Shown here piece by piece: positions 1 through 5,212 of a DNA stretch of 5,212 bases. The notes beneath the pieces are model-generated. The model made no database searches. It was not told where the DNA came from and was given only the letters and a program-made list of their open reading frames with translations. The stretch covers positions 1 to 5,212 of the forward strand of contig WFMU01000014.1 in the NCBI GenBank assembly GCA_015488935.1, in the 5' to 3' direction. The first letter of the stretch is position 1. Each line of letters starts with the position of its first letter. The stretch is from Flavobacteriaceae bacterium. Its GTDB lineage: Bacteria; Bacteroidota; Bacteroidia; Flavobacteriales; Flavobacteriaceae. The position numbers were made by a program, and so were the translations under genes.

Positions 1-1
1 A

Positions 2-652
2 TACAAAGGTAAATTCATTATAGAAAAAGATGTACTTGAAATGAAAAAAAATATTGCTAAAGAAGTCCATAAATTCTTTTTAAAAGAATTTAAAAATGGC
101 GATTTAACCAAAGGTAAAAACCTGCTAATTTTTGAAATAGCAAAACAATTTGTTCGTAATTTTTTACAAAGAGAAATACAAGAAATAAAAAAAGGCAAAC
201 AATTAAAAATTTTAGATATAGAGGTAAATTTAAAAACAACCATTATGGTAGAAGGCATAAAATTTCCGATTGTATTAAAAGGACAAGCAGATAGAATTGA
301 TGAATTAGACGGTGTTTTACGAATTATAGATTATAAAACAGGATTGGTAAAACAAACCGATTTAAATATAAAAAACTGGGAAGATATTGGAACTAATCAT
401 AAAAATCACAAAATATTTCAAGTACTTTTATATGCATATATTTATGCAAAAATGAATAAAATAACCTTTGCTAAAAAAATAGAAAGTGGTGTTATTTCCT
501 TTAAAAATTTAAAAGCGGGATTTCTAAAGGTAAACAAAACAACTATTGGTGAAGAAGCTATGCAAAAATTTGAAAATGAATTAAAAAATCTAATTGCAGA
601 AATATTTAATCCAGAAATACCATTTATAGAAAACGAAAACCTACCATACTAA
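2..652 (+). CDS. PD-(D/E)XK nuclease (RecB/AddB-like), C-terminal part of a gene cut by the window start
   Basis: The reading frame is open from base 2 to the TAA at 650-652 (216 residues visible). The ATG at 41 is therefore probably internal, and the true start lies upstream. The fragment carries the RecB-family nuclease signature: GQADRID (fragment residues 94-100, metal-binding Asp97), then IIDYKTG (108-114, Asp110 and Lys112 of the D-x-K motif), then QVLLY (140-144), matching the QxxxY motif of this family. The ending NPEIPF resembles what I recall of flavobacterial nucleases of about 900 or more residues that carry a degenerate helicase-like N-terminus and act in double-strand-break end processing. 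That full architecture is inferred, because only the nuclease end is visible. The fragment contains no cysteine, so the C-terminal Fe-S staple of classical AddB is absent here. The hydrolase gene follows with zero spacing. Nuclease family is confident; the AddB-like role is moderately so. Confidence 0.88.
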   Translation, partial: YKGKFIIEKDVLEMKKNIAKEVHKFFLKEFKNGDLTKGKNLLIFEIAKQFVRNFLQREIQEIKKGKQLKILDIEVNLKTTIMVEGIKFPIVLKGQADRIDELDGVLRIIDYKTGLVKQTDLNIKNWEDIGTNHKNHKIFQVLLYAYIYAKMNKITFAKKIESGVISFKNLKAGFLKVNKTTIGEEAMQKFENELKNLIAEIFNPEIPFIENENLPY

Positions 653-1501
653 ATGAAAATACAAAAAAATACCATAATTCAAGGAAAACACAATAAACCA
701 ATATTAACCGATTTTATATATAAAGATAATAAACAACCAAAACCAATTGTTATCTTCTGTCATGGATATAAAGGATATAAAGATTGGGGCGCATGGCATA
801 TTATGGCAAAAGAATTTGCAAACAACAATTTCTTTTTTGTAAAATTTAATTTTTCATACAATGGAGGAACCGTAGAAAATCCAATAGATTTTCCAGATTT
901 AGAAGCATTCGGAAATAATAATTTTAGTATCGAATTAGACGATTTAGAAACTGTGATAGATTATGTGTTAGAAAATAAAATTTTTCAAGCAGAAATAAAC
1001 AAAAATAATATTACACTCATCGGACATTCTAGAGGTGGCGGAATAGCAACTTTAAAAGCAAGTCAAAACACAAAAATAACCGCCGTTATTTCGTGGGCAG
1101 GAATAAGTGATATCGAATCGAGGTTTCCAAAAGGAGAAGCATTAGCACAATGGAAAAAAGATGGTATTGGATATATAGAAAATACAAGAACCAAACAACA
1201 AATGCCAAACAAATACCAACTCTATGAAAATTTTATGGCAAACAAAGAAAAATTACATATTCAAACGGCAGTAACACAATTAACCATTCCACATTTAATT
1301 GTACAAGGTACAGACGATGTAGTGGTATTACCACAAGAAGCAGAAAATTTACACAAATGGAATCCACAAAGTAAATTATTGCTGATTAAAGATATGAATC
1401 ATGCCTTAGGTAACACACAACCATGGAAAGAAAAAACCATGCCTAAAGATTTAGAAAATGTAGTAAAACAAAGTATTCTATTCTTAAGTAACACCAACTA
1501 A
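653..1501 (+). CDS. alpha/beta fold hydrolase (serine hydrolase, substrate unknown)
   Basis: This is a complete 282-residue protein with a canonical alpha/beta-hydrolase layout. HGYKG at residues 37-41 is the oxyanion-hole loop after the strand PIVIFC. GHSRGGG at 124-130 is the nucleophile elbow with Ser126. GTDDVV at 219-224 offers the acid (Asp221 or Asp222). MNHALG at 248-253 supplies catalytic His250. Order and spacing fit a functional Ser-Asp-His triad. There is no signal peptide or membrane segment, so it should be cytoplasmic. It resembles dienelactone-hydrolase/prolyl-oligopeptidase-like esterases common in Bacteroidota, but the sequence does not reveal the substrate. The ATG directly abuts the upstream nuclease stop (TAAATG), which implies co-transcription and probably re-initiation by terminating ribosomes. 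No Shine-Dalgarno sequence precedes it, as is usual in this phylum. The pairing with a recombination nuclease is more likely positional than functional. Confidence 0.93.
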   Translation: MKIQKNTIIQGKHNKPILTDFIYKDNKQPKPIVIFCHGYKGYKDWGAWHIMAKEFANNNFFFVKFNFSYNGGTVENPIDFPDLEAFGNNNFSIELDDLETVIDYVLENKIFQAEINKNNITLIGHSRGGGIATLKASQNTKITAVISWAGISDIESRFPKGEALAQWKKDGIGYIENTRTKQQMPNKYQLYENFMANKEKLHIQTAVTQLTIPHLIVQGTDDVVVLPQEAENLHKWNPQSKLLLIKDMNHALGNTQPWKEKTMPKDLENVVKQSILFLSNTN

Positions 1502-1520
1502 TTTGCACTAAAATCACTAC

Positions 1521-1532
1521 TGATAAATATCA
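1521..1532. promoter_or_regulatory. FNR/CRP-like dyad TGAT-AAAT-ATCA
   Basis: This is a perfect 12-base dyad matching the inner four positions of each half of the FNR consensus TTGAT-N4-ATCAA. The outermost bases differ (C at 1520 instead of T, T at 1533 instead of A). Its centre (1526.5) lies about 41 bases before the start expected for the candidate promoter at 1533-1563, the class II activator position. Control of PFOR by an oxygen- or redox-sensing CRP/FNR-family regulator would make biological sense. The binding assignment is inference only: the site is short and the region AT-rich. Confidence 0.3.
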
Positions 1533-1563
1533 TTGTGTAATAAAGATAACTATCTTAAATTTA
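1533..1563 (+). promoter_or_regulatory. candidate promoter P1 for PFOR (TTG-N20-TAAATTTA)
   Basis: TTG at 1533-1535 and TAAATTTA at 1556-1563 resemble the Bacteroidota -33 (TTTG) and -7 (TAnnTTTG) boxes. The last G of the -7 box is replaced by A, and the 20-base spacer is within the usual range. Transcription would start near 1567-1568 and give a leader of about 98 bases. The AAGATA/TATCTT palindrome (1543-1556) sits in the spacer. The motif has low information in AT-rich DNA, so this is tentative. Confidence 0.3.
1543..1556. repeat. short palindrome AAGATA-AC-TATCTT
   Basis: The 6-base arms at 1543-1548 and 1551-1556 are perfectly complementary around a 2-base centre. As RNA it would form at most five A/U-rich pairs with a 4-base loop. 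It is not followed by a T-tract, so it is a poor terminator. As DNA it could be a small operator between the candidate P1 boxes. Confidence 0.4.
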
Positions 1564-1574
1564 TGCTATTATAC

Positions 1575-1603
1575 CAAATTACTTTTTTACAACTAGTAAT
1601 TTG
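1575..1603. repeat. inverted repeat CAAATTACT-N11-AGTAATTTG
   Basis: Nine-base arms at 1575-1583 and 1595-1603 are perfectly complementary around an 11-base loop. The right arm ends in the TTTG used as the -33 box of candidate promoter P2. If transcribed from P1, the leader RNA could fold here as a weak AU-rich hairpin. As DNA it could be an operator occluding P2. The half-site CAAATTAC recurs at 1630-1637. The inverted repeat is directly visible; its function is inferred. Confidence 0.5.
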
Positions 1604-1629
1604 TTGAATATCATCACGATTTATATTTA
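1600..1629 (+). promoter_or_regulatory. candidate promoter P2 for PFOR (TTTG-N18-TATATTTA)
   Basis: A full TTTG -33 box at 1600-1603 and TATATTTA at 1622-1629 match TTTG/TAnnTTTG except for the last base. The spacer is 18 bases. Transcription would start near 1633-1636 and leave a leader of about 30 bases before the ATG at 1666. This would exclude translation from the TTG at 1642 in practice, because that codon would lie at the very 5' end. This is the better of the two promoter candidates by box quality and position. Confidence 0.42.
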
Positions 1630-1630
1630 C

Positions 1631-1651
1631 AAATTACCAAGTTGTTAATTT
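1631..1651. promoter_or_regulatory. 21-base near-perfect dyad at the PFOR leader (possible operator)
   Basis: Arms AAATTA at 1631-1636 and TAATTT at 1646-1651 are complementary. Inside them CAA (1638-1640) pairs with TTG (1642-1644) around a central G at 1641. Nine of ten symmetric positions match; only C1637/T1645 fails. It covers the start point expected for P2 and ends 14 bases before the ATG, a typical place for a repressor operator. No regulator gene is in the window. Confidence 0.4.
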
Positions 1652-1665
1652 ATAAATATATTCGT

Positions 1666-4600
1666 ATGAAAAAAAAGTTTCAAAAATTGATTTGCGACGC
1701 CAATGAAGCCGTTGCAAAAGTAGCTCATAAAACAAATGAAGTTTGTGCTATTTATCCAATAACACCAGCTTCACCAATGGGTGAACATGTAGATGTATAT
1801 AGTTCAAATGGGCAAAAAAACATTTGGAACAATGTGCCAAGGATTATAGAAATGCAGAGCGAAGGTGGCGCAAGTGGTGCAGTACATGGTTCGCTTCAAG
1901 CAGGAGCATTAACCACAACTTTTACAGCATCGCAAGGATTGCTTTTAATGATACCAAATATGTATAAAATGGCAGGTGAATTATTACCAACCGTTATACA
2001 CGTTGCGGCAAGAACAATTGCAACACATGCACTATCTATTTTTGGCGATCATTCTGATGTGATGGCAGCTAGACAAACAGGTTTTGCAATGTTGTTTGGA
2101 GGTACTGTACAAGAGGCAATGGATTTTGCATTAATAGCACAAGTGGCAACCTTAAAATCTAGAATTCCATTTATGAATATTTTTGATGGATTTAGAACAT
2201 CCCACGAAATATCTAAAATTGATGCAATTCCAGATGATGTAATTAAAGCAATGATGCCAGAAGATGAAATTATGGCACATAAAAAACGCTCTATAGACCC
2301 TGATAAACCAGTAATTAGAGGAACATCACAAAATCCAGATGTATTTTTCCAAGCACGAGAAGCAGCAAATCAATACTACAACAAAGTTGCAGATATCGTA
2401 CAAGATACCATGGATGAATTCTATAAACATACAGGTAGAAAATATAGCCTATTTTACTACGTTGGACATCCAAAAGCAGAAAAAATAATAGTAATTATGG
2501 GCTCTGGACAAGGACCTGTAATGGAAACCGTTGAAACATTGGCTGCAAATGGCGAAAAAGTAGGCGCAATATTTGTTCGATTATACAGACCTTTTTCTGG
2601 TAAACATTTTATAAATGCACTACCTACAACAGCAAAAAAAATAGCAGTATTAGATAGAACCAAAGAATCGGGAAGTATAGGCGAACCATTGTATTTAGAC
2701 ATTGTAACAGCTTGTGTAGAAAGTAATCGAACAATGCCAATTATTGTTGGAGGTCGCTATGGATTATCCTCCAAAGAATTTAATCCATCTATGGTAAAAG
2801 GTATTTTTGACGAACTACATAAAGAAAAACCAAAAAACCACTTTACTATTGGTATAAACGACGATGTAAGTCATACCAGCTTATCTTACGATTATTTTAA
2901 AACAAGTAAAAATACGTTTAATTGTATGTTTTATGGATTAGGATCTGACGGTACTGTTGGAGCTAATAAAAATTCTATTAAAATAATTGGACAAACAACC
3001 AATAATTATGTACAAGGATATTTTGTGTATGATTCTAAAAAAGCAGGAGCACAAACAATCTCTCATTTGCGATTTGGACCAGACCCAATCTACTCCTCAT
3101 ATCTTATTAATTCTGCGAATTTTATAGCCTGTCATCAATACAATTTTATTTATAAATACGACATTCTTAAAAAAATAAAAAAAGGAGGTATATTCTTGCT
3201 TAATGCACCATATAGCAGTAAAACAATTTGGAATGAATTACCAAAATTAATGCAAGAAGAAATTCTAGAAAAAGAATTGCAATTTTATGTTATTGATGCT
3301 ACCAAAGTAGCACACGAAGCAAATTTAGGAAAACGAACAAATACCGTTTTACAAACCTGCTTTTTTGCCATTTCTGGAATATTACCAAAGGAAGAAGCAA
3401 TACAAAAAATTAAAGATGCCATTGTAAAATCTTATTCGCACAAAGGAGAACGTGTAGTACAGATGAATTTTAATGCAGTAGATAAATCGCTAGAAAATTT
3501 ACATAAAGTAGAATATCCAAAAAAAGTTACCAATAATCTTCGATTAAAACCAATGATGACAGGAAATCCAAGTGATTTTGTAAACGATGTTTTAGGTACT
3601 ATTCTGGCAGGAAAAGGAGATGAATTACCAGTGAGTGCATTTCCTGTAGATGGCACATTTCCAACAGGAACAGCACAATACGAAAAACGAGGAATTGCAG
3701 ATTTTATACCAATTTGGGACGATGCGGAACTATGTACACAATGTAATAAATGTATAGTCATCTGTCCACATGCAGCAATTAGAGCTAAAGTAGTAAGTAA
3801 TGAAGTATTGGTAGATGCCCCAGAATCACTTAAAAAAGTTGCTGCCAAAGGACGACCATTTGACAAAAATACCGAATCTTATGTACTACAAGTTTCTCCA
3901 GAAGATTGTACAGGATGTGATTTATGTGTAGCTGTATGTCCAGCAGAAAGCAAAGAAGTAGAAAACTTCAAAGCCATAAATATGCACAAAAAAATTGATG
4001 TAGATTTAATTGAAAATAGAAATTGGAATTATTTTATTGATTTACCAAATTACAATAGAGAGGAATTAGTAATTACCAACGTAAAAGGTTCGCAATTTTT
4101 AGAACCATTATTTGAGTTTTCAGGAGCATGTCCAGGATGTGGAGAAACACCATATATTAAAATGCTTACACAATTGTATGGCGATAGTATTCTAATAGCA
4201 AATGCCACAGGATGCTCCTCTATTTATGGCGGTAACTTACCAACCACACCATACAAAACCAATACTTTTGGAAGAGGACCTGCATGGGCAAATTCACTGT
4301 TTGAAGATAATGCTGAATTTGGATTAGGAATGCGATTAGCACTATCTAAAAAACAAGAAATAGCCTTCGATTTATTAAAAAAAATAGAGCTTTTAGTTGG
4401 AACAGAATTGGTAGATGCCATTACAAATAATAGAGAAGAAAACGAAGCTCAAAAAGAAAAAAAACACAGAGATATTGCAGAACTAAAAGAAACTTTAGCC
4501 AAACTAGACAACGATATAGATGCTGTAAAACTAAACCAATTAACCGAATATTTACGCAGAAAAGATGTATGGATACTCGGTGGTGATGGTTGGGCGTATG

Positions 4601-5196
4601 ATATCGGATACGGAGGAGTAGATCATGTATTAGCAACAGGTGAAAATATTAATATCTTGGTAATGGACACCGAAGTTTATTCCAATACAGGAGGGCAAAC
4701 CTCCAAAGCAACACCACTTGGAGCAAGTGCAAAATTCTCTGTATCAGGTAAGCGTACTGCTAAAAAAAGTTTAGCTCTACAAGCAATCTCGTACGGAAAT
4801 GTATATGTGGCACAAATAGCCATGGGAGCAAAAGATGCACAATCTTTAAAAGCAATAAAAGAAGCCGCAGAATACCCTGGAGCATCTATAATTATTGCCT
4901 ATTCGCACTGTATAGAACACGGCTATAATATGATGAACGGCGCAGAACAACAAAAGAAGGCAGTAGAAACAGGATATTGGCCATTGTTTAGATTTAACCC
5001 TTCTAATCCGAAAGGGAAAAAATTTAAATTAGATTCTAAACCACCAGAAAAAGCACTAAGTGATTTTATGTATCAAGAAACGCGTTTTTCGAGAGTAATA
5101 AAACAAAATCCAGAAGTAGCAAAAGAGCTTTTAGAACAAGCTCAAGAAAATGTAAATACAAACTGGGAAAGATTAGAACTTTATAAAAACATATAA
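1666..5196 (+). CDS. nifJ: pyruvate:ferredoxin (flavodoxin) oxidoreductase, single-chain
   Basis: This complete 1176-residue homodimer-type PFOR converts pyruvate and CoA to acetyl-CoA and CO2, reducing ferredoxin or flavodoxin in the cytoplasm. Domain order is normal: pyruvate/ThDP N-domain (about 1-260; YPITPAS with Thr33, MQSEGG with Glu66, AAR with Arg116), transketolase C-like domain (about 261-415), gamma domain (about 416-630), EKR domain (PVSAFPVDG and YEKR, 655-675), 2x4Fe-4S ferredoxin domain (Cys690/693/696/700 and Cys748/751/754/758), and the ThDP-binding domain. The latter holds Cys822, Cys825, Cys850 and Cys1082 for the proximal cluster, GDGWAYDIG at 973-981, and Asp1001 to Asn1007 (DTEVYSN). 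By recalled comparison with Desulfovibrio africanus PFOR, all key residues are present, but the C-terminal oxygen-protective domain is missing. A charged, probably helical linker spans about 922-955. I chose ATG 1666 over TTG 1642 because it places YPITP at the family's usual position. The gene ends in tandem TAA codons. Confidence 0.97.
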   Translation: MKKKFQKLICDANEAVAKVAHKTNEVCAIYPITPASPMGEHVDVYSSNGQKNIWNNVPRIIEMQSEGGASGAVHGSLQAGALTTTFTASQGLLLMIPNMYKMAGELLPTVIHVAARTIATHALSIFGDHSDVMAARQTGFAMLFGGTVQEAMDFALIAQVATLKSRIPFMNIFDGFRTSHEISKIDAIPDDVIKAMMPEDEIMAHKKRSIDPDKPVIRGTSQNPDVFFQAREAANQYYNKVADIVQDTMDEFYKHTGRKYSLFYYVGHPKAEKIIVIMGSGQGPVMETVETLAANGEKVGAIFVRLYRPFSGKHFINALPTTAKKIAVLDRTKESGSIGEPLYLDIVTACVESNRTMPIIVGGRYGLSSKEFNPSMVKGIFDELHKEKPKNHFTIGINDDVSHTSLSYDYFKTSKNTFNCMFYGLGSDGTVGANKNSIKIIGQTTNNYVQGYFVYDSKKAGAQTISHLRFGPDPIYSSYLINSANFIACHQYNFIYKYDILKKIKKGGIFLLNAPYSSKTIWNELPKLMQEEILEKELQFYVIDATKVAHEANLGKRTNTVLQTCFFAISGILPKEEAIQKIKDAIVKSYSHKGERVVQMNFNAVDKSLENLHKVEYPKKVTNNLRLKPMMTGNPSDFVNDVLGTILAGKGDELPVSAFPVDGTFPTGTAQYEKRGIADFIPIWDDAELCTQCNKCIVICPHAAIRAKVVSNEVLVDAPESLKKVAAKGRPFDKNTESYVLQVSPEDCTGCDLCVAVCPAESKEVENFKAINMHKKIDVDLIENRNWNYFIDLPNYNREELVITNVKGSQFLEPLFEFSGACPGCGETPYIKMLTQLYGDSILIANATGCSSIYGGNLPTTPYKTNTFGRGPAWANSLFEDNAEFGLGMRLALSKKQEIAFDLLKKIELLVGTELVDAITNNREENEAQKEKKHRDIAELKETLAKLDNDIDAVKLNQLTEYLRRKDVWILGGDGWAYDIGYGGVDHVLATGENINILVMDTEVYSNTGGQTSKATPLGASAKFSVSGKRTAKKSLALQAISYGNVYVAQIAMGAKDAQSLKAIKEAAEYPGASIIIAYSHCIEHGYNMMNGAEQQKKAVETGYWPLFRFNPSNPKGKKFKLDSKPPEKALSDFMYQETRFSRVIKQNPEVAKELLEQAQENVNTNWERLELYKNI

Positions 5197-5201
5197 TAAT
5201 A

Positions 5202-5212
5202 ATGTGGAAAGC
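5202..5212 (+). CDS. possible start of a downstream gene (cut by the window end)
   Basis: An ATG at 5202 follows the PFOR stop by 5 bases and reads Met-Trp-Lys-Ala before the window ends. The tight spacing would fit a gene co-transcribed with PFOR. Four codons are not enough to show that it is coding, and there is no ribosome binding site to help. No product can be suggested. Confidence 0.22.

Larger units (their letters stand above)
1502..1665. other. intergenic region upstream of PFOR
   Basis: This is the only sizeable non-coding stretch, 164 bases and strongly AT-rich, between the hydrolase stop and the PFOR ATG. It holds a TGAT-N4-ATCA dyad, a short AAGATA/TATCTT palindrome, a 9-base inverted repeat with an 11-base loop, two TAnnTTTA promoter-like boxes, and a 21-base near-perfect dyad close to the PFOR start. 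I see no GC-rich stem followed by a T-run, so no convincing intrinsic terminator ends the upstream operon. No tRNA or recognisable riboswitch is apparent. The 8-mer AATATCAT occurs twice (1526-1533 and 1607-1614), and CAAATTAC occurs twice (1575-1582 and 1630-1637). Confidence 0.8.

Noticed and set aside
41..43. ATG 41 as the true start of the nuclease gene
   Set aside because: The frame stays open to the window edge (13 more codons), and a nuclease domain of this kind usually sits at the end of a much longer protein.
911..965. Charged helical stretch in PFOR as a foreign insertion
   Set aside because: PFORs normally have a variable, charged helical segment between the third proximal-cluster cysteine and the GDGWAYDIG motif. 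Its length here is ordinary.
1521..1603. Intrinsic terminator after the hydrolase gene
   Set aside because: The stems here are short and A/T-only or nearly so, and none is followed directly by a T-tract. They are better described as dyads of unknown role.
3169..3203. Programmed frameshift at the A7-T-A7 tract with a nearby SD-like sequence
   Set aside because: A -1 slip would stop at TAA 3201-3203 and a +1 slip at TAA 3248-3250, both truncating a well-conserved enzyme. The SD-like element lies after, not before, the slippery run, unlike known stimulators.
2457..4636. Several minus-strand open frames (81, 144, 65 and 71 codons) inside the PFOR gene
   Set aside because: They lie opposite a fully conserved PFOR coding region, and their translations show no recognisable motifs. 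They are antisense shadows of the real gene.
1..5212. CRISPR array, insertion sequence, tRNA or defence system
   Set aside because: I see no regularly spaced repeats, transposase motifs, terminal inverted repeats with target duplications, or tRNA-like sequences. The three main genes are of known housekeeping or metabolic type.

Overview
The window is AT-rich and coding-dense, with all genes on the + strand. It lacks Shine-Dalgarno sequences ahead of its starts and has TAnnTTTG-like promoter boxes. Together with the protein types, this points to Bacteroidota, most likely a member of Flavobacteriaceae. Genus cannot be assigned from the window alone.

Layout: (1) Positions 2-652 carry the C-terminal part of a RecB/AddB-like PD-(D/E)XK nuclease whose start lies upstream of the window. 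(2) Positions 653-1501 carry a complete cytoplasmic alpha/beta hydrolase of 282 residues. Its ATG follows the nuclease stop with no spacer, so the two are almost certainly co-transcribed. (3) Positions 1502-1665 form a 164-base intergenic region holding two candidate promoters and several dyads. One dyad is a core FNR/CRP-like TGAT-N4-ATCA. (4) Positions 1666-5196 carry a complete, intact pyruvate:ferredoxin/flavodoxin oxidoreductase (NifJ/PFOR) of 1176 residues, with all expected thiamine-diphosphate, pyruvate and Fe-S ligands. (5) A possible new start codon begins 5 bases after the PFOR stop, but only 11 bases of it are in the window.

The first two genes and PFOR look like separate transcription units. 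DNA repair/recombination and a generic hydrolase have no obvious link to pyruvate oxidation. PFOR decarboxylates pyruvate to acetyl-CoA and passes low-potential electrons to ferredoxin or flavodoxin. No electron-carrier partner is encoded in the window.

I see no new multi-gene system here. The part most worth a second look is the intergenic region ahead of PFOR. Its FNR-like dyad sits near -41 of one candidate promoter. A near-perfect 21-base dyad overlaps the expected transcription start of a second one. These are motif readings in AT-rich DNA and remain hypotheses.
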